Below, one piece after another: positions 42,666-51,049 of a stretch of 64,000 nt of DNA. Both the position numbers and the translations under genes were made by a program. Within the stretch, counting starts at the first letter, position 1. Every line of letters begins with the position of its first letter. The notes under the pieces were generated by a model. That model did no database searches. It was not told the DNA's origin and saw only the letters and a list, made by a program, of their open reading frames with translations. The stretch lies in NCBI RefSeq assembly GCF_009857815.1, contig NZ_WVVW01000003.1, positions 186,001 to 250,000 on the forward strand. The letters run 5' to 3'. The DNA is from Pseudomaricurvus sp. HS19 (lineage in GTDB: Bacteria; Pseudomonadota; Gammaproteobacteria; Pseudomonadales; Cellvibrionaceae).

Positions 42666-44441
42666 GTGAAGAAGGGAGTCTTGGTCAGATGTCTGCTGCT
42701 CGCTGTCCTGTGCAGTGTGGTGGTGTGGAACGGTGCATTGGCAGAAGAGACTGGCGCACCGGCCTTCACCGAGATCATCGCGGATGACCACAAGTCTGCG
42801 GGGGATTCCGCCGGCGATACTCCCCGTAAACTGGTAAAGGCAGGTCCGGACGACGAGTTTGACCGGGGTGTGCCTCGCCGTGCGGTGGAGGGATTCTTTC
42901 GGGCTGTGCGGGAGGATGACTTTGCACGTGCCGCCAACTACCTGGACCTGCGCAACCTGCCATCCGGGCTGTCGGTTGCTGATGGGCCGGAGTTGGCTCG
43001 CCAGTTAAAGGTTGTGCTGGACCGGGCGCTGTGGGTGGAGATGGACCTGCTCAGCACCAGCCCCGAGGGTCACAGTGACGATGGCCTGCCCTCCTATCGC
43101 GACCTGGTGGGGGAGGTGGAAGCCAACGGGCGCAAGTACGATATTCTCCTGCAGCATGTACCCCGCAACGATGGCATCTTTGTCTGGGTCTTCTCCTCCA
43201 AAACCGTGAGCATTATCCCGCTGCTGTATGAAGCCCGGGGTTATGGGCCGCTGGGTGAAAAGCTGGTGACGGTGCTGCCGGAATGGAAATTCTTTGGCAT
43301 GGAGTTGTGGCAGTGGGTATTACTGCTGCTGATGATTACACTGGCGGCTGCGATCATGGTGCCTGTGTGTTTCCTGCTGGGCTGGATCATTCGCCGGCGC
43401 CACACCGATATGGCGGTTCTGGTGGCCGCGTTTGTACGTGGGCCCCTGTGCCTGCTGCTGATCGTTGGCTCGGTACGGGTCAATTTCGATATTCTGAGGC
43501 CGTCTCTGGCCACCCAGGCGTTTGTGAATGGCGGCACGCTCTACTATCTGGTGATCCTGTGGGTGCTTATCCGACTGGTGGGCCTGTTCCGTGAATACTG
43601 GAGCAGCAAACTGCTGGCGCGTGGGCGCGAGCAGAGTGTGGTACTGCTGCGACCGCTGCTTACGGCGTTCAATATCCTGCTGGTGTTTGTGGTGCTGGTG
43701 GTATGGCTGGACAATATTGGCTTCAGCGTTACCACTGTGTTGGCGGGGCTGGGTATCGGCGGTATTGCCCTGGCACTGGCCACGCAAAAGTCCATCGAGA
43801 ACTTTATCGGCGCACTGACGCTGTACCTCGCGGCACCTGTGCGGGTGGGGGACTTCTGCAAAATTGGCTCTCGCACCGGTACCGTGGAGGAGATCGGTTT
43901 GCGCGCCACCAAAATCCGCACCCTGGAAAACACCCTGGTGATTGTCACCAATGCGGAACTGTCCAACCTGCAGATCGAGAATATTTCCCAGCGCCAGCGC
44001 TTTCGTTTCCATCGGCACCTGCCATTGCATTGCCACACTTCCCCTGACCAGATCCGCTGTGTGGTGCGGGAAATTCGCAAGCTGTTGTGCGCTCACGAGA
44101 TGGTGGAGGCCGCGCCGCTGCGGGTGAACTTTACCGGCTTTGTCGACTACGCCCTGCAGGTGGAGTTGCACTGTTATATCGAGACCACGGATATCAATAT
44201 CTACAAATCCGTGGTGGAGGATATCCAGCTGAGGGTGCTGGATATCCTCTCCGCGGCGGGTACCGGCTATGCCATCCCGGCGAGAATGGAGTATCAGGCC
44301 GGTGCCCCGGACCCGGATACAGAAGCGCGCCAGCGTGCCGAGCAGACAGTGGAGGAGCTGCGCCGCAGTGGCGACACCATGACGGCCCTCAGTGAAGAGG
44401 AAATCGCCCGGCTGGAAAATACCCTGAAGTTTCCCCACTGA
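42666..44441 (+). CDS. Mechanosensitive ion channel, MscS family
   Basis: The 591-residue inner membrane channel has a signal peptide (LLLAVLCSVVVWNGALAEE), a periplasmic N-terminal domain of about 180 residues, four or five predicted helices between about residues 215 and 360, and the MscS core. The pore-helix region reads VTTVLAGLGIGGIALALATQ and is followed by SIENFIGALTLYLAAPVRVG and a beta/alpha C-terminal domain. It opens under membrane tension to release solutes in hypo-osmotic shock. The start is a GTG after GGGGAAG. Its final codons (NTLKFPH and stop) are the first unit of a tandem DNA repeat. Confidence 0.9.
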   Translation: MKKGVLVRCLLLAVLCSVVVWNGALAEETGAPAFTEIIADDHKSAGDSAGDTPRKLVKAGPDDEFDRGVPRRAVEGFFRAVREDDFARAANYLDLRNLPSGLSVADGPELARQLKVVLDRALWVEMDLLSTSPEGHSDDGLPSYRDLVGEVEANGRKYDILLQHVPRNDGIFVWVFSSKTVSIIPLLYEARGYGPLGEKLVTVLPEWKFFGMELWQWVLLLLMITLAAAIMVPVCFLLGWIIRRRHTDMAVLVAAFVRGPLCLLLIVGSVRVNFDILRPSLATQAFVNGGTLYYLVILWVLIRLVGLFREYWSSKLLARGREQSVVLLRPLLTAFNILLVFVVLVVWLDNIGFSVTTVLAGLGIGGIALALATQKSIENFIGALTLYLAAPVRVGDFCKIGSRTGTVEEIGLRATKIRTLENTLVIVTNAELSNLQIENISQRQRFRFHRHLPLHCHTSPDQIRCVVREIRKLLCAHEMVEAAPLRVNFTGFVDYALQVELHCYIETTDINIYKSVVEDIQLRVLDILSAAGTGYAIPARMEYQAGAPDPDTEARQRAEQTVEELRRSGDTMTALSEEEIARLENTLKFPH

Positions 44442-44626
44442 GGGGCAAATACCCTGAAGTTTTGCCACTAAAGGGCAAATACCCTGAAGTTTCCCCACTG
44501 AGGGGCAAATACCCTGAAGTTTTGCCACTAAAGGGCAAATACCCTGAAGTTTCCCCACTGAGGGGCAAATACCCTGAAGTTTTGCCACTAAAGGGCAAAT
44601 ACCCTGAAGTTTCCCCACTGAAGGAC
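44417..44626. repeat. Seven-unit 30-bp tandem repeat derived from the 3' end of the mscS-family gene
   Basis: Units begin at 44417, 44447, 44477, 44507, 44537, 44567 and 44597. Two variants alternate: type A (1, 3, 5, 7) with TTTCCCCACTGAGGGGC and type B (2, 4, 6) with TTTTGCCACTAAAGGGC, so the higher-order period is 60 bp. Unit 1 lies inside the channel gene and encodes its last codons with the stop TGA; every later unit also carries an in-frame stop (TAA or TGA). Each unit can fold into a small hairpin, TTTGCC/GGCAAA in type B and CCCC/GGGG in type A. A terminator follows at once. Confidence 0.92.
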
Positions 44627-44637
44627 CGGACAGGCAC

Positions 44638-44667
44638 AAAAAAGGCGACCCGGAGGTCGCCTTTTTC
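44638..44667. terminator. Intrinsic bidirectional terminator between mscS and the aldehyde dehydrogenase gene
   Basis: AAAAAAGGCGACC, loop CGGA and GGTCGCCTTTTT (44638-44666) form a stem flanked by A-run and T-run, fit to stop both convergent genes. Confidence 0.92.
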
Positions 44668-44692
44668 GTAATGCCCGAAGGGATTACAGAGA

Positions 44693-46165
44693 TCAGGAAG
44701 CGCGGATACCGATGGCTTTGATTTCCATAAACTCAACGATACCTTCAACGCCCCACTCGCGGCCCATACCGGACTGCTTGTAGCCACCGAAGGGCAGGTC
44801 ACCGGTGATGCTCACACCGCCGTTCACAGACAGCGCGCCGGCGCGGATACGCTCGGCAACTTTTACTGCGCGCTCGGTAGAGCCGAAGATGGCGCCACCC
44901 AGGCCGTAGACGCTGTCGTTGGCGATGCGTACGGCATCATCATCGTCTTCGAAGGGGATTACGACCAGCACAGGGCCGAAGATCTCTTCACGGGCGATAC
45001 GCATGTCGTTGGTGGCGTCCACGAAGCAGGTGGGCTCAACGAAGAAACCGCCTTCGAAACCTTCACCCATATCGGTACGCACGTTACCGCCAGCCAGCAG
45101 ACGAGCTTCTTGCTTGCCGATTTCCAGGTACTCGGACACGCGACCCAGCTGCTTCTTGGAGATCAGTGGACCCATGATGCAGGTAGGCTCGTCGAACTTG
45201 CCCCACTTGTCGGCAAAGCCGGCGTAGGCCATCTGCAGAGCGCCAACGGCCTCTTCGTAACGGCTTTTCGGTACCAGCAGGCGGGTTGGGTAGGCACAGC
45301 CCTGACCGGCGTGGAATACCACCATGGAACCCATTACTGTCATCGGGAAGTTCTCGGCGTCATCCAGCACGATGAACGCAGACTTGCCACCCAGCTCCAG
45401 GAATACGCGCTTGAGGGTGTCGGCACCGTTCTTCATGATGATCTTGCCCACAGCGGTGGAGCCGGTGAAGGAGATCAGGTCAACGCGGGGATCCTTAGTC
45501 AGCATCTCACCGGCCATGGCGGGATCGGCAGAGGTGATAACGTTGAAGACACCGGCTGGCAGGCCGGACTCAATGGCCAGCTCACCCATGATGGTGCCCA
45601 TCAGCGGGGTGTCAGGCGCAGGCTTGAGGACGACAGTACAGCCGGCCAGCAGCGCGGCGATGACTTTGCCCACGTTAACGTACAGGGGTACGTTCCACGG
45701 GGTGATGGCACCCACCACACCGGTGGCTTCACGACGTACGATGCGCTTGGTGTCGTAGCCTTCGTTCTTGATGCCCAGGTCTTCAACCAGCTCCACTTTT
45801 TCCCAGCACTTCAGCAGGTCCTTGGCACCGTTCAGGGCACCGTCGATCTGGGCGCGGGCGGCAGCACCAATGGCGGAACCGGCTTCCAGGCGAGCGATCT
45901 GCATCAGCTTGTCGCGGTTGGCACACAGCACTTCCACGTATTTGGTTACAGCCGCAACACGGGCGTCGTGGTTGGTGGCCCAGTCGGTGTTATCGAAGGC
46001 GTCACGGGCACAGGCGATGGCCGCGTCTACGTCGTCGGCGGTGGCATCAGCGGCCTGGCCACAGGGCTTACCGGTCCAGGGGTTGATGTTGTCGTAAAAG
46101 GCGCCGTTACCTGCCGGGCGCATTTCGCCGTTGATGTACAGCAGGGCGTCTTGCAGCTTATCCAT
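44693..46165 (-). CDS. NAD(P)-dependent aldehyde dehydrogenase
   Basis: This 490-residue enzyme is a full-length member of the aldehyde dehydrogenase superfamily. Motifs are TPWNVPLYVNVGKVIAALLA (cofactor region), VLKPAP, FTGSTAVGKIIM, the catalytic general base in LELGGKSAFIVL, and the catalytic cysteine in FHAGQGCAYPTRL. REEIFGPVLVVIPF near the C-terminus completes the set. It oxidises an aldehyde to the acid. GAGGAGAT precedes the ATG at 46165. It is transcribed with the flavoprotein, SDR and barrel-protein genes upstream (49502-46254), and probably takes the aldehyde made in that route. Its substrate is not specified by sequence. Confidence 0.92.
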   Translation of the reverse strand: MDKLQDALLYINGEMRPAGNGAFYDNINPWTGKPCGQAADATADDVDAAIACARDAFDNTDWATNHDARVAAVTKYVEVLCANRDKLMQIARLEAGSAIGAAARAQIDGALNGAKDLLKCWEKVELVEDLGIKNEGYDTKRIVRREATGVVGAITPWNVPLYVNVGKVIAALLAGCTVVLKPAPDTPLMGTIMGELAIESGLPAGVFNVITSADPAMAGEMLTKDPRVDLISFTGSTAVGKIIMKNGADTLKRVFLELGGKSAFIVLDDAENFPMTVMGSMVVFHAGQGCAYPTRLLVPKSRYEEAVGALQMAYAGFADKWGKFDEPTCIMGPLISKKQLGRVSEYLEIGKQEARLLAGGNVRTDMGEGFEGGFFVEPTCFVDATNDMRIAREEIFGPVLVVIPFEDDDDAVRIANDSVYGLGGAIFGSTERAVKVAERIRAGALSVNGGVSITGDLPFGGYKQSGMGREWGVEGIVEFMEIKAIGIRAS

Positions 46166-46253
46166 TGTGATCTCCTCAAATATCACGCGTAACCATGAGA
46201 CACGATTTGTGTGTGAAGTTGTGTAGTTAATGAGTTTAGTTTAATCGGGCCGT

Positions 46254-47909
46254 TTAACCGGCCTCTGTGTTGTTCAGTACATGTTGCGCCGCCACATAAC
46301 CCCAGGTAATGGAAGGGCCGATACTGGCACCGGCGCCGGTACAGCCTTTGCCCATCACCGAAGCGGTGGAGACACCGGTGGCGTAGAGACCCTCAATCAC
46401 CGAGCCGTCTTCCCGCAGGACACGGGCGTCGCTGTCGGTTACCAGGCCACCGTAGGTGCTTACATCACCCGGGTAGACAGGCACGGCATAGTACGGACCC
46501 TGACTCAGCGAGCCCAGGGTTGTCGACTTCTCTGCCAGGGCGTCACCCAGCCAGTTCTGGTAGACGTGGCTGCCGCGGCCGAAATCTTCGTCACGGTTGT
46601 TGGCCACAAAGCCGTTAAAGCGGGCCACGGTGGCTTCCAGGTTGGCGCCATCGATATTACAGGCGGCGGCCAGCTCGGACAGGGTTTCGCCCTTTTTGAT
46701 AAAGCCGGCTTCCACCCACGCCTGCAACTTCTTGCCGCGACCGCCGGCAATGGAGTAACGGCTGGCATACTGGCTGTCCACCACCATCCAGGCCTGCATG
46801 GCGGACGCATTGCGGTGGTGTTCCCAGATGCCTTTGGACAGCGTGGCGTAGGAGGCAGCCTCGCACATAAAGCGCTTACCCTCATGGTCCACGGTAATGG
46901 AGTGGGGCTTGGCCATGTCGCCCTGCATGAAGGTGGGGTAATCGGGCTTGGCGGGGGTCAGTACTGAGGGGTAGCCGACACGCTGATCCATCTGTGCCAG
47001 GGCTGCGCCAATGCGCTGGCCGGCGAGAATCAGGTCGCCGGTGTCCTCGGCGATGGTGCCGGACCACTCCGCTTTGGTGCCCGGGATGTACTGGTCCAGC
47101 ATGGCCTGGTTTTTGGCAAAACCGCCGGCATTGATCAGTACGCCGCTGCTGGCAATGATTCGGGTCTCCTTGCCGTCGCAATCGGCCACCACGCCGGTGA
47201 CACGGCCATCTTCCACAATCAGCTCTTTCACGCCGCAATTGACCCGCACCTGCGCGCCGGCTTCCAGTGCCGCGTGCAGCAGCTGGGCTGCCAGTGCCTG
47301 ACCGGCGGTGGCCAGACGTTGCCCCTTCAGCATTGAGCCGAAAGTGCGGCCAAGGATCTTCCACAGTGCCTGGGTGCTCTGCTTGCGCTTGAATACGTAG
47401 GGCAGTTCCATCGCCTCTTCGATATAGGCGGGAATGGGGATAAAGCCCTTGCGCAGCCTGGCCTTCCAGGGGCCCAGCTTTTTCAGGTCAAACAGTTCGG
47501 AGATAACGGTGCGCCCGCCCTCCTGTTGCCCGGGGGCGTCCACGTAGTCCGGCCAGTTGGGAATACGGCGGAATTGCAGGCCCTGGGAGATGAGGAATTC
47601 CAGCATCTCCGGCGCCTTGTCGATGTAAGTCTCCTGGCGTGCCGGAGTGGCGCCGGGGGCGTCACCGGAGTCGCCCACTACCGCGTTCATGTAGCTGAGT
47701 GCCTGCTCGCGGCTGTCGGCCACGCCGGCGGCTTTCATATAGCGGTTGTTGGGAATCCACATAACGCCGCCGGAGGTGGCGGTAGTGCCGCCCACGAGGT
47801 CGGCTTTTTCCAGTACCAGTACGGTTTTACCCGCAGCGCGCAGTGCAAGTGCCGCGCAGAGGGCGCCGGGGCCACTGCCCACGGCTACAAAATCAAAGGT
47901 TTCGCTCAT
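46254..47909 (-). CDS. FAD-dependent dehydrogenase, 3-ketosteroid delta1-dehydrogenase-like (second copy)
   Basis: This 551-residue paralogue of the 20577 gene shares FVAVGSGPGALCAALALR, the VGGTTATSGGVMWIPNNR region and GLYATGVSTASVMG. The closing segment reads TGAGASIGPSITWGYVA. It belongs to the same KstD/fumarate-reductase-like flavoprotein family and should desaturate a cyclic ketone, or act on a related substrate. It starts 14 bases after the stop of the SDR gene at 47924 and is followed by the aldehyde dehydrogenase gene. Two copies in one window suggest two successive or substrate-specific dehydrogenations. Confidence 0.87.
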   Translation of the reverse strand: MSETFDFVAVGSGPGALCAALALRAAGKTVLVLEKADLVGGTTATSGGVMWIPNNRYMKAAGVADSREQALSYMNAVVGDSGDAPGATPARQETYIDKAPEMLEFLISQGLQFRRIPNWPDYVDAPGQQEGGRTVISELFDLKKLGPWKARLRKGFIPIPAYIEEAMELPYVFKRKQSTQALWKILGRTFGSMLKGQRLATAGQALAAQLLHAALEAGAQVRVNCGVKELIVEDGRVTGVVADCDGKETRIIASSGVLINAGGFAKNQAMLDQYIPGTKAEWSGTIAEDTGDLILAGQRIGAALAQMDQRVGYPSVLTPAKPDYPTFMQGDMAKPHSITVDHEGKRFMCEAASYATLSKGIWEHHRNASAMQAWMVVDSQYASRYSIAGGRGKKLQAWVEAGFIKKGETLSELAAACNIDGANLEATVARFNGFVANNRDEDFGRGSHVYQNWLGDALAEKSTTLGSLSQGPYYAVPVYPGDVSTYGGLVTDSDARVLREDGSVIEGLYATGVSTASVMGKGCTGAGASIGPSITWGYVAAQHVLNNTEAG

Positions 47910-47923
47910 GGTGAGTCCTGTTT

Positions 47924-48661
47924 TCAGTCGGCTTTGCGGCCCTGCAGGGCGATGGTGCTGGCGTGTACGTCAGCCGGCAGGTTCAACAGGGCGACAAAGG
48001 CCTCAACCACGGAGTCGAACTGGGACAGGGGGCGGGCGCGCAGGTTGAGGCCGCGCTCCATGGCTGCCTTGGCGAAGGCCATCTGGTCTTCCGGGTTGGC
48101 GTCCCAGGTTTTGCCGGGCTCGTACATCTGGCCGGCGCGTACGTTGGTAACGCGGATGCCCTGGGGCTCCAGCTCGCTCACCAGGCTTTTGCTCAGGCGC
48201 TCGACGCCGGCTTTGGTGGCCTGGTACACCGACAGGTGGGGGAATTCCACCTCGACGGATTCGCTGGTGATGTTGAAAATGTGGCTACCCGCACCCATCA
48301 GCGGGGTGGCGGCGCGGCAGGTAAACATGGAGCCCGCCAGGTTGGTCATGACGGCAGAGATAATCTGCTCATCCTTGGCGTTTTCCAGCAAAAAGGGTTC
48401 AAACACGGCGGCGTTGTTGATCAGCACGTCCACCTTGCCATGGGCTTCAGCGATGGCGGCGAAGGCTTCACGCACGGAGTCGGCATTGCCCACATCGCAC
48501 TTGAGCGCCATGGCGTTGTCGCCAATTTCGGCAGCCGCAGCTTCTACCTTGGACAGGGTGCGGCCCAGCAGAACTACTTTATGGCCCTCTTGGGCGAATC
48601 GGCGTGCCAGGGCACGTCCCAGACCGACGCCGGCGCCGGTGATCACAATCACTTTGGACAT
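47924..48661 (-). CDS. Short-chain dehydrogenase/reductase
   Basis: This 245-residue SDR has TGAGVGLGRALARRFAQEG with VVLLGRT (arginine favouring NADP), DVLINNAAVF, and the catalytic SVYQATKAGVERL. It is part of the minus-strand set that runs from the barrel-domain gene (48735-49502) through the flavoprotein to the aldehyde dehydrogenase. The neighbours are spaced by 14 and 73 bases. The ATG at 48661 has GAGTGAGTACAAC upstream, a moderate ribosome site. Confidence 0.88.
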   Translation of the reverse strand: MSKVIVITGAGVGLGRALARRFAQEGHKVVLLGRTLSKVEAAAAEIGDNAMALKCDVGNADSVREAFAAIAEAHGKVDVLINNAAVFEPFLLENAKDEQIISAVMTNLAGSMFTCRAATPLMGAGSHIFNITSESVEVEFPHLSVYQATKAGVERLSKSLVSELEPQGIRVTNVRAGQMYEPGKTWDANPEDQMAFAKAAMERGLNLRARPLSQFDSVVEAFVALLNLPADVHASTIALQGRKAD

Positions 48662-48734
48662 GTTGTACTCACTCCCACTCTGAAATTGCCGGAGCAGTGT
48701 ACTGCCCCGGTCGGGTTTTTATCAGTTTTTTCGG

Positions 48735-49502
48735 TCAGTCGTTCTGCTCATAGACGCTCATGTCACCGGCGTAGGCGATGCCGCCCGGCCAGCGCTGCTC
48801 GCCGCTACACAGCTTGAAGTAGTGCACTGTGCGGGCAAAGGAGCCGGCCTGCTGGTCGCGGGGCTTCATGGCAACGCCGCTGGGGCTGACGCCGCGGGCA
48901 CGGGCACTGAAGTCGCGCATGGTGAACATCAGGTCATCACTCTGCTGGGCGCAGAGCACCAGCTGGTCACCGGGGCAGTAGTGTTTGGGCTCCAGCTGCA
49001 CGTCGCACAGCTCGCCACGCTTCATGGCCACATGGCCGGGGACGTTGATGACTTCAATGCTGTGGGTGTTCTCGTACCAGTCCTGGTATTCGTCGTAGCG
49101 GCCGATTACATAGTTGCCAAACAGGATGCTGACACCGGACAGGGGCTGGTCTTTCTGGTGGTTGGGACTGCTTTTCCAGTCGCCGAACAGCTTGTAGGTG
49201 TAGAGGCGTTCAGTGGTATCGGTGGCGGTCCAGCCCAGATCGCGCACGTTGGCCAGCAGGGGAGCCAGGGCTGGCAGGTCAATTTCCGGGGTTTCGGTGT
49301 CGAAGTCGTAGATGGTCATGTAGCGCCAGGGCTGGGGGATATCCGGCATCATCTGCTCTTTGGTGACTTCAAAGCGCTGCGCCCCGCGAAAGCCCCGCAG
49401 GCGTGACAGTTCGGTCTGGTGGTCGCCATCGAACCAGTTGGCGTAGTCCTGTTCGTGTCCGGGATTAACGTTGTGCAAGTGAACGGTGGTGTAGAGTGCC
49501 AT
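48735..49502 (-). CDS. Two-domain dimeric alpha/beta-barrel (EthD-like) protein
   Basis: This 255-residue cytoplasmic protein looks like two copies of a ferredoxin-like alpha/beta unit. Each carries the same kind of motif: YANWFDGDHQTELSRLRGF in the first half and YQDWYENTHSIEVINVPG in the second (W[FY]xxxH, then a glycine-ended helix). This is typical of EthD-like and related dimeric alpha/beta-barrel proteins that act beside P450 and other oxygenase systems, but no defined reaction can be given. The gene starts a minus-strand run divergent from the ferredoxin gene at 49853. ATG 49502 fits the family N-terminus better than the open-frame start at 49541. Confidence 0.72.
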   Translation of the reverse strand: MALYTTVHLHNVNPGHEQDYANWFDGDHQTELSRLRGFRGAQRFEVTKEQMMPDIPQPWRYMTIYDFDTETPEIDLPALAPLLANVRDLGWTATDTTERLYTYKLFGDWKSSPNHQKDQPLSGVSILFGNYVIGRYDEYQDWYENTHSIEVINVPGHVAMKRGELCDVQLEPKHYCPGDQLVLCAQQSDDLMFTMRDFSARARGVSPSGVAMKPRDQQAGSFARTVHYFKLCSGEQRWPGGIAYAGDMSVYEQND

Positions 49503-49745
49503 GTCTTTTATTGTCCTGTGCGTTTTCCGGGACCCTGTCACCGGTTGGTCATCCGGCGGGGCCAGAATTTCCGGGGCAGGGCAGTATCGCGCCGGGTATC
49601 CAGGCCCGATTGGCGGCCCCTGTTGGCGTCCCGCGGTGCGGGAGGAGAGGCTGTATTATCTTTGCTATTCTGGGCCTTGTTGATATAAAACTTTGCTGTC
49701 TTGCGGCGGCGCTGAGAGTGGTTGTTTATTGAACAGCGCTGCTGG

Positions 49746-49781
49746 ATAGCAAATTGCTATTGAACAGCATTGATGTATAAT
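49746..49781. promoter_or_regulatory. Promoter and operator region for the ferredoxin operon
   Basis: The perfect palindrome ATAGCAA-A-TTGCTAT (49746-49760) overlaps a possible -35 (TTGCTA, 49754-49759), 16 bases before TATAAT at 49776-49781. A 20-base block from 49761 to 49780 resembles blocks at 61321-61340 and 62832-62851, before the thiolase and TetR genes. Direct copies of TATTGAACAGC occur at about 49727 and 49758. The region probably also serves the divergent barrel-protein gene. The rest of the 49503-49852 gap holds nothing I can name. Confidence 0.65.
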
Positions 49782-49852
49782 AACGCGAATAATGGGCCTG
49801 TGGCCAGCATCCGGATGTGGCCTGCCTGTAGCAAGAAAGCCGGAGGTCTGCC

Positions 49853-50047
49853 GTGAAAATCCGAATCGATAAAGACGCCTGTGTAGGTAACGCCCGCTGC
49901 GCGGCTATTTCGGAAGTGCTGTTCCAGCTGGACGACGAGGGCTACATCGCCGTGAGCGAGATCGACGTGCCGGAAGGCATGGAAGAGCTGGCGCGCCGCG
50001 GTGCCAGATCCTGCCCTGAAAAAATCATCGAGATCATCGAAGAATAA
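49853..50047 (+). CDS. [3Fe-4S]-type ferredoxin, likely P450 electron donor
   Basis: This 64-residue ferredoxin has cysteines C10, C16 and C54 (KDACVGNARC and RSCPE). Asparagine stands where a second cysteine would sit in a CxxCxxC 4Fe-4S cluster, so a [3Fe-4S] or exchangeable cluster is expected. Such short ferredoxins serve bacterial P450s, and a P450 gene follows one gene later at 51050. The start is a GTG after CCGGAGG. No ferredoxin reductase is seen in the window, so reduction must be supplied elsewhere. Confidence 0.9.
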   Translation: MKIRIDKDACVGNARCAAISEVLFQLDDEGYIAVSEIDVPEGMEELARRGARSCPEKIIEIIEE

Positions 50048-50129
50048 CCCGGAGTGGCGCTGCAGCCGCGGTGCCACCCTGAATAATCAGATCTGTTTTA
50101 TCTAAATCTAACGATATTGAGGAGAGGTG

Positions 50130-50939
50130 ATGGATATCCTGGGATATAAAGGCAAGCGCGTAATCGTCAGCGGCTGTTTTTCCGGTATGGGTGAAGCGAC
50201 AGCTCGCAAACTGGTTGAGCTGGGTGCTGAAGTCCACGGTTTTGACTTCAAAGAGACTTCACTGGAGCTGGCCTCCTTCAACCTGGTAGACCTGCGCGAT
50301 CCGGCCACCATTGACGCGGCTGTTGCCAACGTGGGTGGCAAGATCGATGCACTGTTCAACTGTGCCGGCCTGCCCCAGACCGCTCCTGCCATGGACGTGA
50401 TGCGCGTAAACTTCATCGGTACCCGTCACCTGACTGAAAAAGTACTGGAATTGATGGGTGAGGGCGGTGCCATTGCCAGCATCTCTTCCACTGGCGGTCT
50501 GGGCTGGAGCCGTCGTGTACCTGTGCTGATGGAGCTGATCTCCCAGCAGGGTTACCAGGGCGCACTGGACTGGTGTGAAGGCAAGATGGACGAAGTCCGT
50601 GATGGCTACAGCACTTCCAAGGAAGCTGTCATTGTCTGGACCATGCTCTCCTGTGCCTCCCTGATCAAGAAGGGCATCCGCATCAACTGCACCCTGCCCA
50701 GCCCAACCCAGACCCCAATGATGAAGCACTTCCGCGAAGCCGCGGGCGATGCTGTGGATGTAGCCATGCAGCCAATCGGCCGTTACTCCACCCCTGAGGA
50801 GCAGGCCAACGCCCTGATCTTCCTCAACAGCGACATCGCCACCATCGTTAACGGTGTGGTGCTGCCTGCTGACGGCGGCTTCATGGGTGCTGTGACTACC
50901 GGTCAGATTGACCTGGCAGCCATGATGGGCAAGAAGTAA
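50130..50939 (+). CDS. Short-chain dehydrogenase/reductase, coniferyl-alcohol-dehydrogenase-like
   Basis: This 269-residue SDR starts with VSGCFSGMGEATARKLVELG, where cysteine and phenylalanine replace the usual GG, then HGFDFKE. The catalytic pair sits in YSTSKEAVIVW, and the protein ends with VNGVVLPADGGFMGAVTTG. The unusual nucleotide loop and the interrupted helix around 120-150 resemble the atypical 'extended' bacterial alcohol dehydrogenases of the coniferyl alcohol type. GGAGAGGT precedes the ATG. It lies between the ferredoxin and the P450 gene and probably oxidises an alcohol formed by the P450; the transcript ends at the terminator at 50979. Confidence 0.85.
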   Translation: MDILGYKGKRVIVSGCFSGMGEATARKLVELGAEVHGFDFKETSLELASFNLVDLRDPATIDAAVANVGGKIDALFNCAGLPQTAPAMDVMRVNFIGTRHLTEKVLELMGEGGAIASISSTGGLGWSRRVPVLMELISQQGYQGALDWCEGKMDEVRDGYSTSKEAVIVWTMLSCASLIKKGIRINCTLPSPTQTPMMKHFREAAGDAVDVAMQPIGRYSTPEEQANALIFLNSDIATIVNGVVLPADGGFMGAVTTGQIDLAAMMGKK

Positions 50940-50978
50940 GACGACGTTCGATACTCGGTTTAAGCAGTGCAAGCATTC

Positions 50979-51001
50979 CGCCCCGTTTTCGGGGCGTTTT
51001 G
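50979..51001 (+). terminator. Intrinsic terminator before the second P450 gene
   Basis: CGCCCCG (50979-50985), loop TTTT and CGGGGCG (50990-50996) are followed by TTTTG. Confidence 0.85.
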
Positions 51002-51049
51002 CGCTTCGGCTGGTGACTCGGCCGCAATATGCCTGATAAGGAGTTCGTT

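Noticed and set aside
44417-44626. CRISPR-like array
   Set aside because: Units are contiguous with no unique spacers, and the first unit is part of a coding gene; no cas genes nearby.
44462-44671. Plus-strand small repeat peptide (PLKGKYPEVSPLRGKYPEVL units)
   Set aside because: Another frame of the same tandem repeat, running through the terminator; better explained as DNA duplication.
44389-44802. Minus-strand frame encoding a regular repeat protein (GKTSGYLPFS / GETSGYLPLS units)
   Set aside because: It is the reverse reading of the 30-bp DNA repeat plus coding sequence of the neighbours; 30 is a multiple of three, so every frame looks periodic. No ribosome site or independent support.
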